64,000 nt of DNA from Clostridia bacterium (GTDB lineage: Bacteria > Bacillota > Clostridia > Christensenellales > Borkfalkiaceae): positions 1-64,000 of the forward strand of contig CAAFMS010000014.1 of NCBI GenBank assembly GCA_900764105.1, read 5' to 3'. Below the pieces are notes generated by a model, which ran no database searches, was not told the origin of the DNA, and saw nothing but the letters and a program-made list of their open reading frames with translations. Below are positions 9,337 to 19,111 of the stretch, in pieces. The position numbers and the translations under genes were made by a program. Within the stretch, counting starts at the first letter, position 1. Every line of letters starts with the position of its first letter.

Positions 9337-10212
9337 TTATTCTTTTACAGCGCCCATAATCATTCCGTTTGAAAAATATCTGAGGAAAAACGGATATACA
9401 GATACTATCGGCAAAATGGATAACACAATAATCGCTGCCTGTATATTTGCCTTGTGCGCATATTTTTCAAGATCTCCGAACTGATCAAAAATAGCGCTTC
9501 CGTTAATATAATTTAATATATACATAGCCATTGGATAAAACTCGGTTTTTGTTGGCAAATAATAAAGAGCGAGCTGATAATTGTTCCATATTCCGACAAA
9601 AGTAAATAAAGTAACTGTAATTATTATAGGAAATGACATAGGAACAACGATCTGAAACAACACTCTGCAATTACTTGCTCCATCGATCTGAGCTGCTTCC
9701 TCAACAGATACCGGCATATTATCAAAAAATGTTTTTAATAAAACCATATTATATACCTGTACTATTTGTGGCAAAATTAAAACAATCGGCGTATCAATGA
9801 TATTCAGCTCTTTAAACCACAAAAATGTAGGAACTATTCCCCCTGAAAACAACATCGAGATGATAAAAAACATCATTAAAGGTTTTCCAAACGGTAAATC
9901 TTGTTTACTCAGAGGGTAAGCCGCAAAAATCATTGTAATAACAGATAAAAACGTACCTATTAAACTTACTAAGATTGAGACCATAAATGAAGTATAAAAG
10001 CCGGGCTCGAGAATTGTAACACTATATGAGTAAAATGTCAATCCTTTGGGTATTAAAGCAATATCTTTATATGCGCCTGAAAAGGATAAAGCGATAATAT
10101 GAATAATCGGCAATACACACAATAAAGTAAATATTATAATAACAATATAACTTAAAGCGCTAAAACCTTTCCCATCGTTAATTCTATTATTCACTTTCTT
10201 TTGTTTAATCAT
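9337..10212 (-). CDS. ABC sugar transporter permease, LplC/CUT1 type
   Basis: 291 residues, about six transmembrane helices. The cytoplasmic EAA loop reads EEAAQIDGASNCRVLFQIVVP (about 180-200), which docks the ATPase. The ending MIMGAVKE is typical of LplC/YtcP-type permeases. The start ATG at 10212 overlaps the stop of the upstream permease (ATGA), so the two are translationally coupled. With the partner permease and the binding lipoprotein it forms a CUT1 carbohydrate importer. No ATPase gene is present in the cluster, so a shared ATPase elsewhere is inferred. Confidence 0.93.
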   Translation of the reverse strand: MIKQKKVNNRINDGKGFSALSYIVIIIFTLLCVLPIIHIIALSFSGAYKDIALIPKGLTFYSYSVTILEPGFYTSFMVSILVSLIGTFLSVITMIFAAYPLSKQDLPFGKPLMMFFIISMLFSGGIVPTFLWFKELNIIDTPIVLILPQIVQVYNMVLLKTFFDNMPVSVEEAAQIDGASNCRVLFQIVVPMSFPIIITVTLFTFVGIWNNYQLALYYLPTKTEFYPMAMYILNYINGSAIFDQFGDLEKYAHKANIQAAIIVLSILPIVSVYPFFLRYFSNGMIMGAVKE

Positions 10213-11135
10213 ATAATTCCTCTTCCGACAAACTTTTTAGAAATATAATTGCCTGTTAATATCAATATAAGAGCAACTACAGAGTTAAATACGCCCACTG
10301 CGGTAGAAAATGTGTAATTTGCCTGTTTAATACCGATATTATAAACATAAGTGCCAATGATCTGCCATTTTCCCTCAAGCGCAGGCGTCAACATAGTATA
10401 AATCTGGTCAAACCCTGCATCCATCATATAGCAAATTCTAAAAATAAACATTGCTACAATGGTGTTCTTTATTCCGGGCAAAGTAATATGAACGATACGC
10501 TGTAATTTAGTAGCCCCATCTATTTTGGTTGCATCATAAAGTTCTGTGTTTATTCCTATAATAGCCGCAATATATATAATCGTTCCATATCCGGCCCCCT
10601 TCCATGCGTCGGTAAACACAACAAGAAACGGGAAACACGATGCTTCCTGAAACCATATAAACGGATCGGATTTATCCATAATTCCCAGACTGATTAACAA
10701 TCTGTTTACTACGCCATAGGAAGACAGTACGTCCATAAAAATACCGGATACAACCGCCCATGACAAAAAGTAAGGTAAATACATACATGCCTGGAATAAT
10801 TTACTGCACCATTTGATTTTTATATCGCATATAAAAATTGCCAGAACTATTGGTAACGGAAACACAAAAATAATTTTCAAAAAACTTATGAGTAAAGTAT
10901 TCCCTAGCGCGCGCAAAAATTCATTCCCTGAAAAAATCTTGCTAAAATGTTCCAATGTCCAGTTCGCATTGACAAATGCTTCAAACGGATCATAAATAAA
11001 CAAATTGACCCTATCTTTAAACGCGAATAAAATACCGCACATCGGAATATAGCAACAAATAATCGTTACGATTATTGACGGAATAAGAAAGGGAAGCAAT
11101 ACTCCTCTTTTTTTAAACTTACTTTTAAGCGTCAT
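10209..11135 (-). CDS. ABC sugar transporter permease, LplB/CUT1 type
   Basis: 308 residues. The short basic N-terminus and first helix (LLPFLIPSIIVTIICCYIP) are LplB-like; the EAA motif is YDATKIDGATKLQRIVHITLP (about 205-225); five to six membrane helices are visible. It begins at ATG 11135, two bases after the stop of the binding-protein gene and only four bases before overlap with the second permease at its end. It is the first permease of the importer in the AT-rich cluster. Confidence 0.93.
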   Translation of the reverse strand: MTLKSKFKKRGVLLPFLIPSIIVTIICCYIPMCGILFAFKDRVNLFIYDPFEAFVNANWTLEHFSKIFSGNEFLRALGNTLLISFLKIIFVFPLPIVLAIFICDIKIKWCSKLFQACMYLPYFLSWAVVSGIFMDVLSSYGVVNRLLISLGIMDKSDPFIWFQEASCFPFLVVFTDAWKGAGYGTIIYIAAIIGINTELYDATKIDGATKLQRIVHITLPGIKNTIVAMFIFRICYMMDAGFDQIYTMLTPALEGKWQIIGTYVYNIGIKQANYTFSTAVGVFNSVVALILILTGNYISKKFVGRGII

Positions 11136-11136
11136 T

Positions 11137-12678
11137 TCACACCTTTACTTTTCCTTCCCAATTCTTTTTACACCATGCATTTAATTCTTCCGTGCCTTTT
11201 GCACCGCCATCATTTTTCCATTTTTTCACAACATCATTATACCTGGCCTGACTTTTTTCAACAAACATCATAGTTACTGCTGCGCTGCGAGCATCTTTTT
11301 CAATGTTCGCGCCAACAGTATCATAAAATTCCAGATAATTTGTAAAGCGCAGTGGATTGTACACACCTTCCTCGTCCGCATTTTTATTTAATTGTATTGA
11401 AAACGGTCTGTAAATATCATTTGCAACACGACATCTCCAATATTCATAATCTGTACGCTGGTTAGAACCCGTCAGGAAAAATCCTGAAATTGCTTTTTCT
11501 TCAAATGCCGGTAATATAGGCTCATAACCATTATTGGTTACACGATAATGAACATCCTTTTCTCCGATATATATTCTTCTGAAGTTTTCATCGATGATTT
11601 TTTTATTAAGGTAATCTATAGTATATGCCGCTGTCTCATACATGTATTTGGGAATTACATTTACGTAAGTATACCCACCTGTGTGATATGTATGAACTTC
11701 TCCCTTGCTGTCAAGGAACCCTCCGACAACGCCGAATACGTCTTCAATATCTCCAAACAATAAATTATTGGCCTTCATCGTATCAATAATGCCTTGCATT
11801 TCAAACACACGTCCGGCATAAGCAACAGCCATACCTCTACCCATTTTGTTCATGGCGCCGATATTATCCTGAGTTGTAACGTCGAGGTCAATAAGACCTT
11901 CATTCATAAGTCCGGTCATATATTCCATATATGCCGGATAATTGGGATGCTCAAGGTAAAAAGTATATTTCCCGTTAACATTGCTCCACTCCTGATAAAT
12001 ATCAAATGAGGTAGCAATCGGAGCAATGAGACTGTGATTTTTATTAAAGGTGAACGGATGATATTCTGTTCCGTATTTTTGCTTGAAAAAACGTAGAATT
12101 TCAGTAAACTCATCACGTGTACTTGGTATATCTAAACCATTTTCCCATAATAAATCTTTTCTGAAAACAATACAATCCGTCACGTTCTCCTGCCCCTTGA
12201 TAGGAGCTCCGCCTTCAGGTATTCCATAAATACCATCGCCTTTTGTAACTACACCCCATGAATATTCATTTATGTCAGCAAGCATATCTTTACCGAATTT
12301 TTCAAGAGCAGGCTTAATATCAAGTAATGCATCATTTGCTAAAAGCGCGTTATATTGCGTCTTTGTTACTCTCATAACATTATATGGACTTCTATTCACC
12401 AAAGCAAGGTTTACAGAAGATATATCCTCTGTTGCAGGTAACTGAGCATACGTAGTCTTATATCCTGTCAGTTCATCAATAAGCTTTGCATTCGGGTCAG
12501 AATTAACCTGATCATTTGTAAATCCGGTAGCCTGTAAAAGAACATTCATCTGCGGTTTATTATTCAAATCAACGTCCAAGGGAATGACACCGCCTTTTTC
12601 CACTTTTTTTCCACACCCGAAAGCAGAAACACTTAACATCACAAAAACTAAAAAAATTAAGATTAACTTTTTTTTCAT
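11137..12678 (-). CDS. Extracellular solute-binding lipoprotein (LplA-like)
   Basis: 513 residues when started at ATG 12678, which follows AGGAGG and lies just after the stop of the upstream gene; a longer in-frame start at 12708 would overlap that gene and put ten extra residues before the signal peptide. The signal MKKKLILIFLVFVMLSVSAF ends at a lipobox Cys (GC). The rest resembles large substrate-binding proteins of LplABC systems (QPMNVLLQATGF...WENGLDIPSTRDEFTEIL). It is anchored outside the membrane and should hand an oligosaccharide to the two permeases encoded next. Confidence 0.9.
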   Translation of the reverse strand: MKKKLILIFLVFVMLSVSAFGCGKKVEKGGVIPLDVDLNNKPQMNVLLQATGFTNDQVNSDPNAKLIDELTGYKTTYAQLPATEDISSVNLALVNRSPYNVMRVTKTQYNALLANDALLDIKPALEKFGKDMLADINEYSWGVVTKGDGIYGIPEGGAPIKGQENVTDCIVFRKDLLWENGLDIPSTRDEFTEILRFFKQKYGTEYHPFTFNKNHSLIAPIATSFDIYQEWSNVNGKYTFYLEHPNYPAYMEYMTGLMNEGLIDLDVTTQDNIGAMNKMGRGMAVAYAGRVFEMQGIIDTMKANNLLFGDIEDVFGVVGGFLDSKGEVHTYHTGGYTYVNVIPKYMYETAAYTIDYLNKKIIDENFRRIYIGEKDVHYRVTNNGYEPILPAFEEKAISGFFLTGSNQRTDYEYWRCRVANDIYRPFSIQLNKNADEEGVYNPLRFTNYLEFYDTVGANIEKDARSAAVTMMFVEKSQARYNDVVKKWKNDGGAKGTEELNAWCKKNWEGKVKV

Positions 12679-12679
12679 T

Positions 12680-15600
12680 TTACAATTTCCTCCTTTTTTG
12701 TTTGACAATCATAAAACATACGCCTATTAAACTCAAAAAGAAAAATACCGATATAGACTGAGTCCCTATCCACGACTTACATCCTTTTTTCGTATTCTCT
12801 TTTTTATTAGGTGTAAGTGGTTTACCGGGCTCGATTTCTTCAGTTTTACCACCGTTAGGCATAGGTCTTATTTCGCTTTCTGACGGATCCCACTCTCCAT
12901 TCAACAACATGCTTCGACTGAGTTTGATATCCATAACAGATGCCAATAACTGAAGATTATCTTTAAGCCTTTGCTGAGCAAAGTTCTTTACGTATTTTTC
13001 AGGCGACTCAATTATAGCATTTATTGCGTTGTTTATCTGTAACAAATCATAGCTGCTATCAAATTTCATGGCTTGTATTCTCTCGAATTCAGCTTTGAGT
13101 AAATCATACTGACTTTGCGTCATACCTTTTTTAGGAATGTATAATCTCTCGGCCTTGCTTAAAATATCCTTAAAGCAAGCATCTAATACCTTGTCAACCG
13201 AATCGGTCGGACGAACAGCCTTATTCTTCGCAACACCTTTTTTAATAGCCTCTACAGCATCACTTTGTTTACATACTTCAGCAGTGGAAAAGATAGAGAA
13301 ACCGGCAGCAACTGTGCTGTGAACCGCTTCAATCTGCTGGATATAGTCAATAGGCGCCCACCCTTGATAAGAGCCTATACCGACATAGTTATAGCACATA
13401 TTATTAATAGCATTTAATGCCTGTTTCGTATTGGTTTTTACAGCCTCAGCTTCAGTTAAGTAAACCATTGGCGTACATACATCGACCCAACCGTTTTTTA
13501 CCCATTTAAACCAATCCTGGAACAAAACATCCCTTGCATTATCAAAATCAGGACCTGTTGCAGTAGTAATAAGTTTACTCTTATCAAAATTGCGTGACAT
13601 ATCGCTGATTTCTTTTACCGCTGTACTAACCTGATCACGCCTGAATTCATTCCAACGTTTCCTTGCGATTTGATTGTTATCGACATACTCAAGGAAATTT
13701 TTTCTGAGTAGCACTTCATCATTTTCAGAGAGACCGGGTAATACCTTGCCTTCAGCATTTAAAAATGCCTTCATTGCCGTCATTGTATATCCCATATCAA
13801 TGCCGGTTGTTGCGTCAGTACCGTCATACCTGATATAATCGAGATTGAGTCCTTTAACTGTTGGAAATTTTCTATAAATTTCCTCACAAAATTTAAGAAT
13901 ATATTGCCTGTACTCAGTGTTTGCAGGGTCCATAAATCTCCACATAGGCAACTTTGGTTGACCTAAATCTCCTTTACGGTTACATACCAACCACTCAGGA
14001 TGTTCTTCAGCCAAACTACCATTCATTCTTGAATATTCTGTACCGGAACCAACCAAAAAGATAGGAACAGAAATTATTATGTCAAGATCATACTTTTCTG
14101 CTTCACCAAGAAATGCTGATAAATAATCTTCGTAATCACCATACTTTCTTGATACAAAACGAGGGCTATAATTCATCATGTCAGATTTAAAGTAAGCAAA
14201 GCCTTCTGCAGCAGCCTCCACAAACAATACGTTCATTCCGGCATCTGCTACAATTGACAACGTCCTTCTTATTCCTTCGATATCAGGTTCTGTAGAATTT
14301 ACATCTGCGCAATGCCATACACCACGACCACCGATTGCCCTTGATTCTACGCTGTTAATGATAACTTCATTTTCAACCACTTGACACTTGCTCAGTATTT
14401 GTTTGATTAAAACTTTCTTTTGCAACACTTCATCTTTGGTTAATGCTCCGCTTTCGATTTCTTTTGCATAACCTAATGCTGCAGCTGTAAGTTTTTCATA
14501 CTCCTCTACCATCGGATACAATACAGACGTATCGATATCGTACATTCTTGTTTCATAATTGGTAATATTTGAACGTAGAACCGTAGCTTTGTTTTTGATT
14601 AAATTCAAAACGCTTTCCATTGTATTGGTAACTTTTATTATTTTGTTAGCCTTATCGATTTCTACGCGCGCTCCAACCTTGAAATTATTGCGAACCCAAT
14701 CAATCCAACCTATTTGTCCTTGTCCCGATACAATAAATCCGCCTTCAGGAATATCAATAGCGTTAACACCTACAGCGGTAACTATTCCGTCTTTATCTAC
14801 AGCAGCTTCAAAACCGTAAATATTTGTACGTAATTCGTTGCCGCCATCCATGGCCGACTTGCTGTATATATTTAATTGACAAGGGCCTCTATACTCAGGG
14901 AACGGAGCTCCAAGCGGGTTGTCCTCCGGCGTAGGATCAAAATAGTCATAGTTTTCTTTTATCTGATAATCAAGGCCGAAATAGTCTTTTCCGTTAAGAA
15001 TAACCACATCGCCCAATGAGAATGCCTCATTTTCAAATAGCATTCCGCACGCAACACGGGTGTTCTTTGTGGATTTATCATCGGGAGTAGTCCCCAACCA
15101 TGCAGTAATAATAAATCCGGGATCAGGTATTTTTGCGCCACCCGGGATCATTTTCCCTGTAGCATCGATTCCTCTAAAGCCTGAAACGCTGAACTTTCCT
15201 GCATCTTCACCCGATGTAATCATAGAAAAATCAACATCTGCGCAATAAGCTCTTTCAGGAATATTTGATCCGAATTCAGGTCCGAAATAAATATTACCGT
15301 TAAGCATCCAGTATCCTGTACTTAAAGCTGAGTTTTCATGATGAATGATAATTCTTTTACGTTTTGTCGGGTTATCAACGCTTGCCGTCGGAAAATCAAT
15401 TTCTTCAGCAGCGTTTAACTGTATTTTGTCCCCTACCTTAAGGTTATTATACCGGCTGAGAGATGTAGGAATACTCAAAATATATCCCGGAACAGGTATT
15501 TCGTTACCACTGTTACTCATTTTATCAAGTATAACATGCTCTGTTCCGTTTACTTCAACCTTGAATTCGTTTACGTCCTCATTTTCACGAACATAGGTAT

Positions 15601-15865
15601 CCATAAGATAAAAGTTACCTGTATATACTATAACTTTACCCGCTATTTCTTCCTGCGTAAACTTACGCACATTCAAAGGGGACAAATCGGTTCGCGTCAT
15701 CTCAATCGGGTCTACCAAATCAACATCAACGCATTCGGCAGATGCCTTTACATCAATATCAGATTCAGCATGGACTAAATTATCCACCCTTATCCCCGAA
15801 GGGATAAAGGCAGCTAAAATAGCACAAAACAATACAAATGCGATGAATCGTTTGCTTCTTATCAT
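12680..15865 (-). CDS. Cell-surface GHL10-family glycoside hydrolase-like protein
   Basis: 1061 residues. A signal peptide is followed by about 400 residues of beta-rich modules with the repeated turn IPxxGYILSIP...VGDKIxL, shared with the next surface protein (15963-19091). The GHL10 (PF02638-like) TIM barrel covers about 505-880: RAIGGRGVWHCADVN, MNVLFVEAAAEG, GLNLDYIRYDGTD, VDVCTPMVYL. A helical segment follows, then a Pro/Lys/Glu-rich linker and a tail KKGCKS + hydrophobic helix + KQKRRKL. It is probably a membrane-anchored exoenzyme acting on the glycan imported by the adjacent ABC system; the catalytic chemistry of the family is poorly defined. Confidence 0.85.
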   Translation of the reverse strand: MIRSKRFIAFVLFCAILAAFIPSGIRVDNLVHAESDIDVKASAECVDVDLVDPIEMTRTDLSPLNVRKFTQEEIAGKVIVYTGNFYLMDTYVRENEDVNEFKVEVNGTEHVILDKMSNSGNEIPVPGYILSIPTSLSRYNNLKVGDKIQLNAAEEIDFPTASVDNPTKRKRIIIHHENSALSTGYWMLNGNIYFGPEFGSNIPERAYCADVDFSMITSGEDAGKFSVSGFRGIDATGKMIPGGAKIPDPGFIITAWLGTTPDDKSTKNTRVACGMLFENEAFSLGDVVILNGKDYFGLDYQIKENYDYFDPTPEDNPLGAPFPEYRGPCQLNIYSKSAMDGGNELRTNIYGFEAAVDKDGIVTAVGVNAIDIPEGGFIVSGQGQIGWIDWVRNNFKVGARVEIDKANKIIKVTNTMESVLNLIKNKATVLRSNITNYETRMYDIDTSVLYPMVEEYEKLTAAALGYAKEIESGALTKDEVLQKKVLIKQILSKCQVVENEVIINSVESRAIGGRGVWHCADVNSTEPDIEGIRRTLSIVADAGMNVLFVEAAAEGFAYFKSDMMNYSPRFVSRKYGDYEDYLSAFLGEAEKYDLDIIISVPIFLVGSGTEYSRMNGSLAEEHPEWLVCNRKGDLGQPKLPMWRFMDPANTEYRQYILKFCEEIYRKFPTVKGLNLDYIRYDGTDATTGIDMGYTMTAMKAFLNAEGKVLPGLSENDEVLLRKNFLEYVDNNQIARKRWNEFRRDQVSTAVKEISDMSRNFDKSKLITTATGPDFDNARDVLFQDWFKWVKNGWVDVCTPMVYLTEAEAVKTNTKQALNAINNMCYNYVGIGSYQGWAPIDYIQQIEAVHSTVAAGFSIFSTAEVCKQSDAVEAIKKGVAKNKAVRPTDSVDKVLDACFKDILSKAERLYIPKKGMTQSQYDLLKAEFERIQAMKFDSSYDLLQINNAINAIIESPEKYVKNFAQQRLKDNLQLLASVMDIKLSRSMLLNGEWDPSESEIRPMPNGGKTEEIEPGKPLTPNKKENTKKGCKSWIGTQSISVFFFLSLIGVCFMIVKQKRRKL

Positions 15866-15962
15866 AAAATTTACTCCTTATCTGCATATACTCGAGTCTC
15901 GTTTCAACGATAACTACAAAGCATACTTTATGCAAAAATTGTCTGTTTTTAATTATTATTTC

Positions 15963-18900
15963 TTAGTTTTTGTTTCCACGTAATTTACGGCTCATGATGA
16001 TAATAACGGCAGCCATCATTGCAATACCGATAATCATGAAATCAGCTTCAACATTTGAACCACATCCGGCAGACTTAACGCTTTCAGTAGAAGTACCTGC
16101 AAGCCGGAACTTAATTTCATAAGTTCTTGTGTAATTTCCGTTTGCGCCCTTAACAGTAATCACAGCGGTATCAACATCACCGCCTGCCTGAACTACGGTT
16201 ACAGTTGCTTTTGAGTCGTTTGCAATTCCCGCAACAACAGGCACAGGGGCGCCTTCTTCGATTTCAACAACATAGTTTTGTACATCTTTATCAAAACCAT
16301 TAAGTTCTTTTCCGCCAACCTTTATTGCGCTAAGAGTTGTATCGACAATAACAAAATTGATTGTATAAGTTGTTACATAATTGGTATCTTCGGCTTTAAC
16401 CGTTATTACAGCTGATTTATTGTTATTATCTGCCGGCTTAACAGAAACAGTTGCAAATTCATTTGCTGCAGTTGCAGTTACAACAGGATATGTCTTTGCG
16501 CCGTAATCAAGATAAACAGTATAAGTTGTCTGATCTTTGTTAAATCCTTCAACAACTTTATCGTCTACTTTAATACCGCTTAATTCTGAGTTAGTATCCA
16601 GTTCATATTGAAAATTGATTACATATTCTGCAGTCTTTCTTCCGTTTAAGCTTTTAACAGAAATAACTGTTTTACCCGGCATTTTTTCTGCCTTCACAAC
16701 TTTAACTTCCTGACCTTCCTGACCTTTTACAAATGCTACTTCCGGTACAGTTGTAACAGTCTTTTCATATTTAATAAAATAGTTGTTCTGTTCTTTATTG
16801 AAATCAGCTATTGTCACACCGTCAACAGTAATATCCTTAAGCGTAACATCATTATCTGCTGTGTAATTATTTAATTTTACTTCATCGCCTACAGCGAAGT
16901 TTGAAAGCGCAAGTCCTGCAACGTCGTTTGAATTGATAACAAAACCATTTTCAGGTATTGCAATTCCACCGCCCTGATGAACATTTGTTACAAGATATTT
17001 ACCTTCCTGATTCTTTTCAACAACAACGTCATACGACCATTCAAATACAGGAGTGTTTCCCTTTACCGAGCCTTCCTTTGAACTTATAAACTCTCTGTCA
17101 TTAAACAGGATAGGACCTTTAAGCTGAAGTTCAATGTAGTCAGTATTTTCTCCTCTTATTCCGACACGGTAATCCTGAGTGATATTATCGATTGATCCCA
17201 TCATAAACCCGGTCTTTACAAGTCCGTTATCAACAAAATTCACTTTTGCGCCCTTTACAAATGCTGCTTCGATTGCATCAAAACCGGCGGCTGTATTCGG
17301 TACGCTGATAACATATCCATAGTTAGGAATAGGGTTGTTTGATTTATTGTAAACAGCATCGATAATATGTCCTTCTTCAGTAATATTTACAGCAATTTCT
17401 ATAACTGTTGCATCGTTACGATTCTCTGTATGCAACTTATCTGAAGTATAAATAACCGTCTTGCCATTTGTATCCGTATATTTACCGGGGTTGATTCCAT
17501 CGAGTACTATCTTGGTGTTTTCAACAGAAACTTCAATACCTGTCGGCGTTACAGAAGTTTCTCCATCGCGAAGAGCAACTTCATCGCCGATTGCAAACGA
17601 AGACGCCTTCGTAACAGAGTTTCCGTTGCCCGATATAACAAAACCTTTTTCAGGAATTTCGCTCTTAGCGACATTCCACAAATTAGTAGGAGCTGTCTTT
17701 ACGACATATTTACCATTCTCAGCATCATAATCAACAATAACTTCTGTATTCCAGCCTGCAAACGTTTTGTTGCCCGGCATATCATTATATATGATAAGCT
17801 GATTTCCCATTTGTACTGCATTCTTACAATCGGCAAATACACGCGTGTTTTTAGTAATATTATCAACAGCAAGAGTGTGACTTACAAAAGTACTGTCGAC
17901 TCCGCTTACTTCAACCTGATCACCTATATTAAGCGCGTCATATTCTGCAACTGTTGAAGGAATGCTTAAGATGTAACCATTATAAGGTATTACATTTGTA
18001 GCTGTTGTTTTTTTATCGGTAATTGTATGCGTACCGTTTTTAACTTCAACAAGATATTCTACAAAAGTAGCATCCTTTCTTGGGAAAGAGAAAACATATC
18101 CGCAATCATTTGTATAAATTACGCTTTTCTCTTTTGTATTTACACTTGTTTCAGTAGGATTTTTACCATCCATCACAAATGTCTTTGTTCCGACTTTTAC
18201 TTTCACATCACAAGGAGCAAGCTCCGGAACGGCATCGGTAAAATCAAGAACGTCGCCAACTTTTGTTAAAAACGCAGTTGTAGAATTGTAAGCAGCCACA
18301 TCGCCATAAGCCTCTATAACTATTCCGTTTTCAGGTACTGTAAGCGCTTCAAGTTTGTCTGTAACCCATTGATGTATCATACCGCTTGTATAAGATACAA
18401 CATATCCCTGTTTCTCTTCATTCCACTCAGCAGTAATATATAATCTGTAATTTGCAATTTCCTGCGCAATGGTATTTGTATATTCATCAGTGTAAACAGC
18501 GGCGCTACCATCCGGATTATGAACGTTTCTTGATGTAATGTTAATTTCACCCTTCATCGTTCTGTTAACAAGCTTTAATTTTGCCTTGTTATCAATTGCG
18601 CTTACTTCATCACCAACGGCAAAATCTGTTTTTAGCGATTCTTCCGATTTTCCGCATCCGACTAAAATATATCCACCCGCCGGAATATCTACGCCGAGAA
18701 TTTTTTCGTCATTATATCTCCAAAGTTCCTCACCTTTACCTACTCTTGAAACTTTTAATTTATTATTATCTGCAGCATCCGGCTTAACTTCAACAATATA
18801 ACGATATTGACCATTAGTACCATACGGAACTTCTACAAAATCTCCGCAAATACTTGATTCAAGAGCTACAACCTTATCTGCGAACGTATAAAGTTTATCT

Positions 18901-19091
18901 TTCGAATCATTTAAAAAATCAATTTTAACCGTTTGATTTTTTGTAATGTTCTGTACACTGTAAGCGTACTGTTCTGACGAAGCTTCTGCTGCTTGTACAG
19001 GCGCTAATCTAAATGTTTGCGCGCCTAAAAACAAAGATACCGCTAACACAATAGCTAAGCCAACGTTCAAAAATAATTTGCTTTTCTTCAT
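15963..19091 (-). CDS. Large surface protein with repeated beta modules and cadherin-like domains
   Basis: 1042 residues from ATG 19091 (preceded by GAGGG); a longer start at 19133 would overlap the gene upstream and displace the signal peptide. After the signal (LFLNVGLAIVLAVSLFLGA) come at least four related segments with a K/N-x-x-RV/VIYT core and IPxxGYVISVP or IPENGFVI...FAVGDEVxL. Residues about 790-1000 hold three cadherin-like beta-sandwich repeats (PF12733-like): LSGIKVDDKVVEGFNKDQTTY..., LSAIKVGGKELNGFDKDVQNY. The tail is AGCGSN, a hydrophobic helix and SRKLRGNKN. No catalytic motif is seen; a glycan-binding or scaffolding role beside the GHL10 enzyme is inferred. Confidence 0.83.
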   Translation of the reverse strand: MKKSKLFLNVGLAIVLAVSLFLGAQTFRLAPVQAAEASSEQYAYSVQNITKNQTVKIDFLNDSKDKLYTFADKVVALESSICGDFVEVPYGTNGQYRYIVEVKPDAADNNKLKVSRVGKGEELWRYNDEKILGVDIPAGGYILVGCGKSEESLKTDFAVGDEVSAIDNKAKLKLVNRTMKGEINITSRNVHNPDGSAAVYTDEYTNTIAQEIANYRLYITAEWNEEKQGYVVSYTSGMIHQWVTDKLEALTVPENGIVIEAYGDVAAYNSTTAFLTKVGDVLDFTDAVPELAPCDVKVKVGTKTFVMDGKNPTETSVNTKEKSVIYTNDCGYVFSFPRKDATFVEYLVEVKNGTHTITDKKTTATNVIPYNGYILSIPSTVAEYDALNIGDQVEVSGVDSTFVSHTLAVDNITKNTRVFADCKNAVQMGNQLIIYNDMPGNKTFAGWNTEVIVDYDAENGKYVVKTAPTNLWNVAKSEIPEKGFVISGNGNSVTKASSFAIGDEVALRDGETSVTPTGIEVSVENTKIVLDGINPGKYTDTNGKTVIYTSDKLHTENRNDATVIEIAVNITEEGHIIDAVYNKSNNPIPNYGYVISVPNTAAGFDAIEAAFVKGAKVNFVDNGLVKTGFMMGSIDNITQDYRVGIRGENTDYIELQLKGPILFNDREFISSKEGSVKGNTPVFEWSYDVVVEKNQEGKYLVTNVHQGGGIAIPENGFVINSNDVAGLALSNFAVGDEVKLNNYTADNDVTLKDITVDGVTIADFNKEQNNYFIKYEKTVTTVPEVAFVKGQEGQEVKVVKAEKMPGKTVISVKSLNGRKTAEYVINFQYELDTNSELSGIKVDDKVVEGFNKDQTTYTVYLDYGAKTYPVVTATAANEFATVSVKPADNNNKSAVITVKAEDTNYVTTYTINFVIVDTTLSAIKVGGKELNGFDKDVQNYVVEIEEGAPVPVVAGIANDSKATVTVVQAGGDVDTAVITVKGANGNYTRTYEIKFRLAGTSTESVKSAGCGSNVEADFMIIGIAMMAAVIIIMSRKLRGNKN

Positions 19092-19111
19092 AATTTTCCC
19101 TCGAAATAATT

